Positions 35,385 through 43,393 of a stretch of 64,000 nt of DNA are shown here, piece after piece. The notes under the pieces are model-generated. The model was not told the origin of the DNA and searched no databases. It worked only from the letters and a program-made list of their open reading frames with translations. Each line of letters opens with the position of its first letter. Position 1 is the stretch's first letter. Source of the DNA: Bradyrhizobium zhanjiangense (GTDB taxonomy: Bacteria > Pseudomonadota > Alphaproteobacteria > Rhizobiales > Xanthobacteraceae); NCBI RefSeq assembly GCF_004114935.1, contig NZ_CP022221.1:2005001-2069000 (forward strand), read 5' to 3'. Position numbers and translations under genes: made by a program.

Positions 35385-35705
35385 ATGGCTAACATCGGTT
35401 CTTTCAAGAAGGTCGGCAATGATTTTCAGGGCGAGATCGTCACCCTGAGCCTGCAAGCTAAGGGCGTCCGTATCGTCGCCGAGACGAACCGCTCCAACGA
35501 TAACGCCCCCAGCCACCGCATCTACGTGGGCCGGGCCGAGATCGGCGCGGCCTGGTCGAAGCGCTCCGAGGAGGGCCGCGACTACCTCTCGCTCAAACTC
35601 GACGATCCTTCCTTCAACGCTCCAATCTACGCGAACCTGTTCGATGACGAGGGCGGTGAAGGCTACACCCTCCTGTGGTCGCGGCCGCGCAAGAACGGCG
35701 AGTAA
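35385..35705 (+). CDS. DUF736 family protein
   Basis: 106 residues. AGGAGA about six bases before the ATG fixes the start. MANIGSFKKVGNDFQGEIVT, RIYVGRAEIGAAW and DDPSFNAPIYANLFDDEGG are the full DUF736 signature. These proteins are near-universal on alphaproteobacterial conjugative elements, usually close to parB/relaxase genes, and have no established function. A GC-rich hairpin follows the stop. Confidence 0.88.
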   Translation: MANIGSFKKVGNDFQGEIVTLSLQAKGVRIVAETNRSNDNAPSHRIYVGRAEIGAAWSKRSEEGRDYLSLKLDDPSFNAPIYANLFDDEGGEGYTLLWSRPRKNGE

Positions 35706-35720
35706 GAGCGCCCCACCAAG

Positions 35721-35744
35721 CCCCGTCCGGTCCGCCGGGCGGGG
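35721..35744 (+). terminator. GC-rich hairpin after DUF736
   Basis: A 10-bp stem with one T/G pair (35721-35730 with 35735-35744) and a 4-base loop starts 15 bases after the stop. No T-tract follows, so termination is uncertain. Confidence 0.45.
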
Positions 35745-35769
35745 TGCTTCGCGGCTGGCCTAAGGCGGC

Positions 35770-35905
35770 TTACGATTTGCTAAGCCGCGCAGCATTTTTG
35801 AGTAGGTCCCCCGGTTCCACCCCCAATGCTTCGGCAATTTGCCCGAGCACGGTGACGCTCGCGGATACATCACCGCGTTCGATGGCCGACGTAACGGGCG
35901 CTTAA
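35770..35905 (-). pseudogene. XRE-type repressor, C-terminal remnant
   Basis: The minus strand reads SAIERGDVSASVTVLGQIAE then ALGVEPGDLLKNAARLSKS and stop, the recognition-helix end and tail of a Cro/C1-type HTH protein. Further upstream on that strand only disconnected frames resembling an HTH start are seen, with stops. The regulator is therefore broken. Confidence 0.6.
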
Positions 35906-35924
35906 ACCCGCGCGCTCGGCCGGT

Positions 35925-36280
35925 GCTCGGCGCGTCATATGCGCCCGAGCTGCCATTTGACAGCGATTTCGACGCGCGGGCGCATGCAGCGCGCCGGCTG
36001 TGGCGCGCGATGAATGGACGCGCGCCAGGTCCTGGATTTCATCAACTGTCGAAACAGCGGCGCGACCGCTTGAGGGCTGCGATCCGTGCGCTCGGCGCGC
36101 ACGGCGCGCGCAAGCTATCGCGTCATCGCCGAAGTACCGTTCGGCAGGAAACGCGTCCCAGATCGCGCCTGGAAGACCCACGATCTGCGTAATCGAAGGA
36201 TCCGCCTGGTGCAAGCCGGCCTCGCGTTGATGCGCGGTGGTTACCGCAAAATTCTGCGGCCCGGGCGGAGGGGTGTGTAG
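35925..36280 (+). pseudogene. DUF2285 protein, frameshifted
   Basis: First frame: FDSDFDARAHAARRLWRAMN then SKQRRDRLRAAIRALGAHGA; after one extra base near 36105 a second frame continues ASYRVIAEVPFGRKRVPD, WKTHDLRNRRIRLVQAGLAL and MRGGYRKILR to a stop at 36280. This is the DUF2285 family found between XRE and AlpA-type genes on rhizobial elements. Its 5' end merges into the XRE remnant on the other strand. Confidence 0.65.
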
Positions 36281-36412
36281 CATCGTTCCCAAGGGTGCCG
36301 AAAACCGCTCCCTCCATATTCGGCATCCCCCTCCGAGAACCTGCTCCTCCATGATGACCGCACACACGCTGGCGCCGCCATCCGTGGTGCGCTGTCATCC
36401 TGGAGTCCCCAA

Positions 36413-36694
36413 ATGCCCGATCCGATGGCCGGTCTACCCCCGCGCTTCCTGCGTACCCCGGAGGCAGCGCGTTACCTTGGCCTCTCCGGTCGCACGCTGG
36501 AGAAGCACCGCACGTACGGCACCGGACCAACATATCGAAAGATTGGCGGACGTGTTGTCTACGCCGTCGATGACCTGAAAGCGTGGGCCGACCGCGGCGC
36601 CAAGACCTCGACATCCGATCCCGGCAAGGGGACCGTGCTGCCCGCCAGGAAGCATCCGGCCCTGCGTCCCTATGCAGGTCAGGAACGTCGCTGA
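36413..36694 (+). CDS. AlpA/MerR-like helix-turn-helix DNA-binding protein
   Basis: 93 residues; GGAG lies about eight bases before the ATG. FLRTPEAARYLGLSGRTLEK then YRKIGGRVVYAVDDLKAWAD is the winged-HTH of excisionase/AlpA-type proteins. On ICEs such proteins act as recombination directionality factors or as activators; next to repA a role in replication control is also possible. The choice is open. Confidence 0.78.
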   Translation: MPDPMAGLPPRFLRTPEAARYLGLSGRTLEKHRTYGTGPTYRKIGGRVVYAVDDLKAWADRGAKTSTSDPGKGTVLPARKHPALRPYAGQERR

Positions 36695-36716
36695 TAGCCG
36701 CGTGAGAGCAGTGACT

Positions 36717-37598
36717 ATGCGGCGCAAACACCATTCCGAGCGCGGCCAGCTTGAGCTCTTTCGGGCGCTGCCCGGCGATCTCGCGCCGCGAGATGCGCAG
36801 GATCTGATGGCCTATCCGTTCTTCTCGCTCGCAAAAACGAAGCGGATTGTGCCGATCGATTTCCGCGCAGGTGCGATCGCAATTCGTGTCGAAGCTGTTC
36901 CGGAACACGGCATGGCGACCATTTGGGATGCAGACGTTCTGATCTGGGCCGCGTCTCAGATCGTCGAAGCTCGGGATGCGGGCCTGAAGACGTCGCGTCT
37001 GATGGCTGCAACGCCATACGAAATTCTGACGTTCGTCGGGCGCGGCACCAGCGCACGCGACTATGACCGTCTGAAGGCGGGCCTCGACAGACTTCAGTCA
37101 ACGACGGTGCTGACGTCGATCCGCCAGCCGACGGAACGACGACGGCATCGCTTCTCCTGGATCAATGAGTGGAAGGAGACGGCGGATGCAAATGGCCGCC
37201 CATTCGGGCTCGAGCTGATCCTGCCGGATTGGTTCTATGCCGGCGTCATCGACGACGCGCTCGTGCTGACGATCGACCGCGCCTATTTCGATCTGACGGG
37301 CGGACTTGAGCGGTGGCTTTACCGCCTCGTGCGCAAGCACGGCGGCCACCAGGATGGCGGCTGGAGCTTTGACCTTGTGCATCTCCATGCCAAGTCCGGC
37401 ATCCTCTCGCCGCTCAAGCACTTTGCTCACGATGTCCGTCAGATCGTTCAGCGCCAGACATTGCCCGGCTATCAGCTCGTGCTCACACGGGATCCTGATG
37501 GCACCGAGCGACTGAACTTCGCGCCAACGCCTGTAGATCCCTTCACGGCACGCCCGCGCCGGCGCGGTCTCATTCCAAATTCGGAGGACAACCTGTGA
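36717..37598 (+). CDS. repA: RepA-like replication initiator
   Basis: 293 residues from the ATG at 36717, chosen because MRRKHHSERGQLELF is the usual start of this family; an upstream ATG at 36672 would overlap the HTH gene. Motifs include LMAYPFFSLAKTKR, YDRLKAGLDRLQSTTVLT and FDLTGGLERWLYRLVRKHGG, typical of the RepA initiator of rhizobial plasmids and of ICEs that replicate transiently. Three direct repeats that look like iterons follow the stop. The expected downstream parA is missing. Confidence 0.82.
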   Translation: MRRKHHSERGQLELFRALPGDLAPRDAQDLMAYPFFSLAKTKRIVPIDFRAGAIAIRVEAVPEHGMATIWDADVLIWAASQIVEARDAGLKTSRLMAATPYEILTFVGRGTSARDYDRLKAGLDRLQSTTVLTSIRQPTERRRHRFSWINEWKETADANGRPFGLELILPDWFYAGVIDDALVLTIDRAYFDLTGGLERWLYRLVRKHGGHQDGGWSFDLVHLHAKSGILSPLKHFAHDVRQIVQRQTLPGYQLVLTRDPDGTERLNFAPTPVDPFTARPRRRGLIPNSEDNL

Positions 37599-37603
37599 AT
37601 CAG

Positions 37604-37668
37604 CTCGTGCTATGGGGGACCGCAGCTCTCGTGCTATCGGGGACCCGATCCTCGTGCTATCAGGGACC
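37604..37668 (+). repeat. Three iteron-like direct repeats after repA (candidate oriV)
   Basis: The 18-bp unit CTCGTGCTATNNGGGACC occurs at 37604, 37628 and 37651, spaced 24 and 23 bases, only varying at the two N positions. The spacing of about two helical turns is what an initiator such as RepA binds. A more AT-rich stretch with TAAC repeats lies just after (37710-37760), as at an unwinding site. Confidence 0.65.
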
Positions 37669-38185
37669 GAAATCGAGCCTAAGCGCTTGTTTCTCGGCCC
37701 TTTCCAGCCGCTCTAACGTTACTAACATACTGACACTAACTTCTTGTTGTAAATCAGTACGTTGTGAACAAGTCGGCCGCGCGTGCAACGAGGATGCCTC
37801 ATGCATCCACTCTCTCACGCGCGCAGCTTCGCTGCAACGCGATTCTTGTCGCCAACGCACGCGCGCCAACGCCATCGCGCGCAAATCTGCGCGATCATTA
37901 GCATCACCATCATCGCCTGCTGCGCGTCACGTCCTTTTGCGGCCGCTCGCTCGTCGAGGAGAACTCGCTAACATCCGTGGTTCGCACGACGGCCACCACA
38001 AGCCGGAATCTGAGGAAAGGGCGGTCAGGCTAACCAGCGCCGTGCTTGATGGCTTCAAACGTCGTCATGAAGCCGCCGGCAAGAAAAGTTGCGATCTCAC
38101 CCAAATCCCCGTCTCCCCGGGAGACGCCGCTCCGCCGTGGCGAAAGGAAAAGGCGCGCGTGGAAGCGGCCGGGTCGCGGAGGCCC
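37669..38185. other. Non-coding region between iterons and IS110
   Basis: About 517 bases. 37710-37775 is relatively AT-rich with repeated TAAC/TTAC words and may be part of the origin or a lost parA promoter. A long plus-strand frame crosses the region but encodes nothing recognisable and runs antisense through the IS110 gene. No parA sequence is seen. Confidence 0.5.
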
Positions 38186-39235
38186 TTACATCGCCGCAGC
38201 GACCCGGCCGCGCTTGCCGCCGGCGCCAAACCGGAAGGTGTTGCCATCGATCCAGATCTTGTGCAGCAGCACGGCGAGCGCGCGCGCCACCGCGGTTGCC
38301 GCGCGCTTCAGACCCTTCTTCCTGGCCAGCCGCAGGCCCCACAGCCGCAACTTAAAGTTCTTCGGAATCCGCGTCAGGATCGCGATCGCTGCCTCGTACA
38401 GCATCGCCCGCGTCATCTCGTCGCCGCATTTGGAGATGCTGCCGATGCGATCGGTCTGCCCGGACTGGTAGCGCCGTGGCGTCAGGCCAAAATGGGCGCC
38501 GACATTGGTCGACTTCCTGAATCGCGTTTGATCATCGACAGTGGCGCGGAAGGTCAGCGCCACGAGCGCGCCGATTCCGGGCACGGTCATCATCCGTCGC
38601 ACCGCGCGGTCGCTGCGCGCCGCCGCAAATGCCAGGCGCTGCAGCTTTGCCAGCTGCAGCCGCATTGCGCCGCGGGCGTCCAAGAGCGGCGTAACGATGA
38701 CCTCCAATTCCTTCTTCCCGGCCATGATCTCACGCACTCGCGCGTCAAAACGGCCGACCGAGATCTCGCCGACCTTCAGGCCAAATGGCTTGAGCAGGCC
38801 GCGGATCATGTTCTCCACGTCCAGCACCTTGCCGAGCAGCGCCTTGCGCCCGGCCAGCAGCGCCCGCAGCGTTTGCGCGGCTTCCGACTTGACATGGACC
38901 GCGCGGAACCAGCCGGTCCGCATCATCTGCGCGATGCCTTTGGCGTCGTTGCGGTCGGTCTTGTTCAGCATGGCGTTGAGCGCCGCCTTGGCATGCCGGG
39001 TCTCGATGCAGATCACGGGAAGACTCTTTTCGGCGAGCGCCGTGAACAGCCAGGCCGAGTACGAGAACGCCTCCAGCCCGACGCGCTTGAGGTGGATGCC
39101 CCACTCGGCCAGAAACAGCTCGATCGCGTCCGGATCGGTCTCGAGTTTCGCTTCCCGCATGACCTTGCCATCACCATCCACCACGCAAATGTTCGTCGCC
39201 TCCAGCGACACGTCGAGCCCTGCATAGAAGTCCAT
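38186..39235 (-). CDS. IS110-family transposase, copy 1
   Basis: 349 residues from the ATG at 39235 (MDFYAGLDVSLEATNICVVD). The N-terminal DEDD catalytic domain has Asp in GLDVSLE and NKTDRNDAKGIAQMM; the C-terminal transposase_20 domain reads MTVPGIGALVALTFRA and THVGAHFGLTPRRYQSG-like sequence (actually NVGAHFGLTPRRYQSG). The frame is intact. IS110 elements lack terminal inverted repeats, so I cannot set the element ends. It lies where a parA gene would be expected. Confidence 0.88.
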   Translation of the reverse strand: MDFYAGLDVSLEATNICVVDGDGKVMREAKLETDPDAIELFLAEWGIHLKRVGLEAFSYSAWLFTALAEKSLPVICIETRHAKAALNAMLNKTDRNDAKGIAQMMRTGWFRAVHVKSEAAQTLRALLAGRKALLGKVLDVENMIRGLLKPFGLKVGEISVGRFDARVREIMAGKKELEVIVTPLLDARGAMRLQLAKLQRLAFAAARSDRAVRRMMTVPGIGALVALTFRATVDDQTRFRKSTNVGAHFGLTPRRYQSGQTDRIGSISKCGDEMTRAMLYEAAIAILTRIPKNFKLRLWGLRLARKKGLKRAATAVARALAVLLHKIWIDGNTFRFGAGGKRGRVAAAM

Positions 39236-39352
39236 CGTTCGCCTCCACCGCCGACCGCCGGACCGCACCGCGCGCTCCGTTCGCGAATCGCTGCGAGGCA
39301 TTTTCGCAGCGGCACGGCCGGCGAGGGGGCACCGGTGAGTACCCCGGCTAAC

Positions 39353-39373
39353 AAGAAATCCTTCGGATTTCTT
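39353..39373 (+). terminator. Hairpin before the DUF2840 gene
   Basis: Stem AAGAAATCC/GGATTTCTT (9 bp) with loop TTC. A second strong hairpin, GGCCGGC-AAA-GCCGGCC, lies at 39407-39423. No long T-tract follows either; they may be attenuator-like or remnants of the region disrupted by IS110. Confidence 0.35.
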
Positions 39374-39513
39374 CTAACGGACCGGGCCGTAAAGCGCATG
39401 GGAGGTGGCCGGCAAAGCCGGCCCGTCCGACCTGCTGGCCTTCACAAGCAGTACACGCACGTCGCCGAGCCCAAAGCTCACGGGTCCCAGTTCGAGCGTA
39501 GGGGAGCCGCCGC

Positions 39514-39978
39514 ATGAGCGATCTCACCGAAGTGGAAGTGTTGTGGCTCGAGAAGCGCATCGAAAACCGGATTCGGTTCGGTCGTATCGTCAAGGAAAGG
39601 AACCTTGATCGCCACCGGCGTGTCCTGTCATTTGCGCCCGGCAGCATCTTTGCCTTCGTCAGATGGACCTCCAACGACTTTGGGACAATCATTTCGCGGA
39701 TCGACATCCTGCGCGCGGTGGCGCCAGGACAGCGCTGCTCGACCGTTCCCTATGTGACGCCCGGCGGAGAGATTTTGCTGCGTCTGTCCGGTTGGCCGAA
39801 GGTCGAGCGAGTGCTGCAAATGACCGATGCCGTTGAGGCACTCGGCATCGATCCGGCTGATGTCGCGCCGGATCATTGGCATCACGTTCATAACCGTCTG
39901 TCCGTCAACGAAAACCCGCGTCCTTACACGAAGGCGCGCCACCAGGCCTGGCTCCATCGTCAAAGGGTGATGCGATGA
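39514..39978 (+). CDS. DUF2840 conjugation-associated protein
   Basis: 154 residues. VEVLWLEKRIENRIRFGR, GSIFAFVRWTSNDFGTI and GIDPADVAPDHWHHVHNRLS are the DUF2840 signature. The gene precedes traF in conjugation clusters of many alphaproteobacteria; function unknown. Its stop overlaps the traF start (ATGA). Confidence 0.83.
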   Translation: MSDLTEVEVLWLEKRIENRIRFGRIVKERNLDRHRRVLSFAPGSIFAFVRWTSNDFGTIISRIDILRAVAPGQRCSTVPYVTPGGEILLRLSGWPKVERVLQMTDAVEALGIDPADVAPDHWHHVHNRLSVNENPRPYTKARHQAWLHRQRVMR

Positions 39979-40487
39979 CAGGCCGCCTGAAGATACTCGT
40001 TGCGACGTTTGGGACTGCTGCTGCGCTCGTCGCGACAATCGTCCTGGAGCCGCTTCCACTTTACATTTGGAACGCATCCGCGAGCGTGCCGATCGGTCTC
40101 TACCGCCTCCGCCCGGCGGACCAATTCCAAATCACTGAATTGGTCGCCGTGCAGCCGCCGGAGCCGCTCGCGACCTTCCTCGACCTTAACGGCTATTTGC
40201 CCATTGGCGTTCCCATGCTGAAGCGCGTGCTCGCCCTTCCGGGGCAGAGTGTCTGCAGAACCGGCCCCTCGATTTCGGTCGACGAGGTCGCGGTGGGCGA
40301 GGCGAAGGATCGCGACGGACGCGGGCGGCCATTGCCGAAATGGCAGGGCTGCCGCGTCGTCGGCGAGGACGAGCTGTTTCTGATGAACTGGCAGTCGGAC
40401 GACTCTCTTGATGGTCGGTATTTTGGATTTCTTCCGGCATCTAGCGTGATCGGCCGTGCGACGCCGGTATGGACGTGGGAGGAGTGA
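39975..40487 (+). CDS. traF: TraF-type S26 signal peptidase
   Basis: 170 residues. An N-terminal membrane anchor (about 8-28) is followed by the catalytic Ser37 in ASVPIGLYRLRP and Lys83 in MLKRVLALPGQSVC, then the conserved LMNWQSDDSLDGRYFGFLP block. TraF matures and cyclises the conjugative pilin TrbC in the RP4 system, so it should act on the TrbC at 53344-53667. Coupled to DUF2840 upstream. Confidence 0.87.
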   Translation: MTGRLKILVATFGTAAALVATIVLEPLPLYIWNASASVPIGLYRLRPADQFQITELVAVQPPEPLATFLDLNGYLPIGVPMLKRVLALPGQSVCRTGPSISVDEVAVGEAKDRDGRGRPLPKWQGCRVVGEDELFLMNWQSDDSLDGRYFGFLPASSVIGRATPVWTWEE

Positions 40488-40489
40488 TC

Positions 40490-41317
40490 GTGCGGATTCG
40501 ACGTGTTCTCCTCGCCATTCCCTTGTTCGATCAATGGCGAGAGCACTCCGCCTCGATCGATGCCTGCAAGGCTGGCGCGAGCCCGACCGCATGCTTCGGT
40601 CGGCTGGGCACGCGCGCTTGTGCTGTCGTGCCCTTGCTGCTTCTTCTGACCGCGTCCGAGAGTGATGCTTTTGCCCAGAGCGCATCAGAGGGACGTTCGG
40701 CGATCAGTCAGACCGCTCACTCATATGCCGGCTTCATCAATGAAGCCTCACTACGCTTTGCAATTCCGCCGAACTGGATCCGTTCAGTCCAAAGTATCGA
40801 GAGTGCTGGTGACGTGCACGCTAGATCGGCAAAAGGAGCAATGGGCCTGATGCAAATCATGCCGGCGACTTGGGCGGAACTTCGCGAGCGCTATAATCTC
40901 GGGAACGATCCCTACGACCCGCACGACAACATTATGGCCGGCACGGCTTACTTGCGCGAACTGCTCGATCGGTATGGCTCGCCTGGCGCGTTTGCCGCGT
41001 ACAACGCGGGACCATCTCGCTATGAAGAGCATCTCGCGGGCGGCTCTCTGCCAGACGAGACGCGAGCATACGTCGCAAAGCTTGCAAATCTGCTTGCCAT
41101 CGAACTGCCGCCAAGGTGGACATCCAGCGGACAGTCGTCAGCAGCTGCGACGCTATTCGTCACTCGATCCGATCTCATGAAACCGCGAGAACGGTTGCTG
41201 GCGCTCATGCCGTCGAGCGGCGTCACGACCGCAATCTCGGCGCCCGATGTTTCGACCATGGTTCCCCGGCCTGTTGGCGTGTTCGTCCCTCGATTGGATT
41301 CGGGAGCATCGCAATGA
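40490..41317 (+). CDS. Conjugation-associated lytic transglycosylase
   Basis: 275 residues from the GTG at 40490, chosen because GGAGG precedes it and because it follows the traF stop by two bases; an ATG at 40469 is the alternative. A hydrophobic segment near 45-55 with Ala-Phe-Ala after it looks like a late signal or anchor. The SLT domain has catalytic Glu104 in SIESAGD and AKGAMGLMQIMPATW, then NIMAGTAYLRELLDRYG and FAAYNAGPSRYE. It should open peptidoglycan for the mating pore. Confidence 0.85.
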   Translation: MRIRRVLLAIPLFDQWREHSASIDACKAGASPTACFGRLGTRACAVVPLLLLLTASESDAFAQSASEGRSAISQTAHSYAGFINEASLRFAIPPNWIRSVQSIESAGDVHARSAKGAMGLMQIMPATWAELRERYNLGNDPYDPHDNIMAGTAYLRELLDRYGSPGAFAAYNAGPSRYEEHLAGGSLPDETRAYVAKLANLLAIELPPRWTSSGQSSAAATLFVTRSDLMKPRERLLALMPSSGVTTAISAPDVSTMVPRPVGVFVPRLDSGASQ

Positions 41318-41542
41318 CCAACAGTGCGAGTTCGCAAGCTGATGGCGGATGGGCGATGCCTTCGGCCCGCGCTCTACTCGTCGCTTCGCTCCTCACCGAG
41401 CCGCCCTTCGGGTGCCTCGGCCCTTCGGGTAACGATCGCTATCGCAAGCGCTCGCAAACAGTCGGGGGCGGCCGGGGGACTACGACGGCACGAATCCGAA
41501 GCCCGGTGCAACGACTTAGGTGGTCGTTGCCACACAGCTCCG

Positions 41543-42591
41543 ATGAAGCTGTACGTTGGATTGGACGTCGGTCTTGAAGAAACCAGTCTTTGCATCGTCG
41601 ATGGCGAGGGTCTCACCGTTCGCGAGGTCAAGGTCATGACCGAGCCAGCGGCGATCCGCTCCGCAGTAGAGGGCTACGCGGATCGCCTAGAGAGAGTGGG
41701 AGTCGAGGCGTCATCGCTTGGTATCTGGCTGTATCGCGAACTGCAGCCAGCGGGGCTCCCGATCATTGTCGTCGAAGCGCGTCACATGCGCGTTTCGCTG
41801 TCGACAATGCGTAATAAGACTGATCGAAACGACGCGCGTGGCATCGCGCAGATGATGCGGTTGGGCTGGTATCGCGCCGTTCATGTCAAGACCATCGACA
41901 TGCAGAAGATGCGCACGCTGTTGACCAGCCGGAAGCTGCTCAAGCGCAAACTGATCGACCTCGAAAACCACATTCGTGGTGCGCTGCGGGCGTATGGGTT
42001 GCTGGTTGGAGCCGTCGCGCGCGGTGCCTACGAAGCCCGCGTGCGCGAGCTGATCGAGCGCAGCGATCCGATCTTCGTAACAACCATTGAGGCTATGCTG
42101 GACGTGCGGCGCGGGATCCTTGAAGGTTACGATCGGCTGCATCGCGTGCTGCTGCAGGTAGTCCAGCATGATGCTGTCTGCCGGCGCCTGATGACGGTTC
42201 CAGGCGTCGGTCCCGTTGCGGCCTTGTCGTTCAAGTTCGGCGTCGATGATCCCCATCGCTTTGCCCGATCACGCACGGTGGGCGCGCATTTTGGCTTGGC
42301 GCCGAGGCGGCACCAGTCCGGCACGTCGATCGATTACGAAGGGCGCATCAGCAAACAGGGTGACGTCGCCGTGCGCGAAGCGCTTTGCGAGGCGGCCGCA
42401 AGCCTGCTGCTGCGAGTCAGAAAATGGTCAGCACTGCGAGCCTGGGCCTGCGGATCGCCAAACGGTCAAGCATGCTGTGCGCGATCACCGCGGTCGCGCG
42501 CAAGCTCGCCAGCATTCTGCACCGGATGTGGGTCAGCGAGACCGACTTCCACGTCGGACTCGGCGCCAAGGTGCGCAACGGCTGCGATTGA
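41543..42591 (+). pseudogene. IS110-family transposase, copy 2, frameshifted
   Basis: The ATG at 41543 starts MKLYVGLDVGLEETSLCIVD; NKTDRNDARGIAQMM and VPGVGPVAALSFKFGVDD follow. Near 42440 a single G is missing (TGGGCCTG where TGGGGCCTG is expected). The proper C-terminus GLRIAKRSSMLCAITAVARK continues in the next frame to the stop at 42591. It differs clearly from IS110 copy 1, so it is a separate element, probably inactive. Confidence 0.78.
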
Positions 42592-42962
42592 AACCTGCAC
42601 GGTAGCCGCGAGGCAGATGACGACGGGGTAGCGCTGGGTTTGCGCCCAGCATGTTGAGGAGGAGCGAAATTAGAGATCCGCGCGCGCGGTGAGCGTCCCC
42701 TGGCGGGGCCGCGAAACGGGGAATGTCCGCTATCTCTTGCCTGCTGCCGCCCTTCGGGACGAGAGCGCCGGACTGCTTGGACAGCCCTGTTTACGAACCT
42801 GATGAAGAGCATGCGACGGCCGAAGTGCCGAACGCGAAGGAACGCATGGACCCCGCCTGGTGAATGCATGTCGCGTACGCGGCTGCGCTGAAGTGCGCGT
42901 TGTTGGTGCAGGGAGTCGGTAATGGCTGAAGTGCGAAGAGTCGAAGAAAAGCGTAGGAATGA
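42592..42962. other. Non-coding region between IS110 copy 2 and IS66
   Basis: About 370 bases with no supported gene. Part is presumably the right end of IS110 copy 2; the rest is original sequence upstream of the relaxase into which IS66 inserted. Confidence 0.5.
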
Positions 42963-42970
42963 GTTGACTT
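42963..42970 (+). repeat. IS66 target-site duplication, left copy
   Basis: GTTGACTT directly before the left inverted repeat; the same 8 bases follow the right end at 46325-46332. Eight bases is the duplication length known for IS66 elements. Confidence 0.9.
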
Positions 42971-43053
42971 GTATGCGTCCGGGGGCTGCACATGACGTCG
43001 GATCTTGACGTGTGTAACGGCCTCGCGTGGCAATGCTGCGCCGCCGCGGCCTC

Positions 43054-43347
43054 CTACTCTGTGCGGGGCTCAGCTGCGGCAGCTTCCGCCGTCGCGATCA
43101 CTGTTTCGGCACGCTCTATCGCGGCACGGAATTCCTCGCTCTTCCAGGTATCAACCGAATGGCCGTCGTCGAATGACCCGTCGGTGGCGTCTTGCGCGCG
43201 TGAGACCAACTCACGAAGCGCCGCAATGGCTTCGGAGAGCAGCTTTGCATCCGCCTCGTTTCTGGAAGACTGCGTCACCTCAATAACCCAATCACATTGC
43301 AATGTCGGAACGTCATGTAATATCGTTACAAGGGGCGACAATTGCAA
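43054..43347 (-). CDS. Small passenger gene inside IS66
   Basis: Up to 97 residues; the start is uncertain (a GTG near VTQSSRNEADAK is also possible) and no clear ribosome site is visible. Mostly helical and Glu/Ala rich: LLSEAIAALRELVSRAQ, FRAAIERAETVIATAEA. It lies between tnpC and the left inverted repeat, outside the standard IS66 gene set. Function unknown. Confidence 0.45.
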   Translation of the reverse strand: MQLSPLVTILHDVPTLQCDWVIEVTQSSRNEADAKLLSEAIAALRELVSRAQDATDGSFDDGHSVDTWKSEEFRAAIERAETVIATAEAAAAEPRTE

Positions 43348-43393
43348 TCACCCGCGGTCTCACGTTCGTCGTTTAGCGAGAGCCTGGCTTTGC

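Noticed and set aside
37595..39517. A 640-codon plus-strand frame from the repA end to DUF2840
   Set aside because: It runs through the iterons and antisense to the IS110 transposase, and encodes no recognisable domain.
41314..41577. A short plus-strand frame starting MTNSASSQ after the transglycosylase
   Set aside because: No motif; it runs into the IS110 transposase start in another frame and is probably chance.
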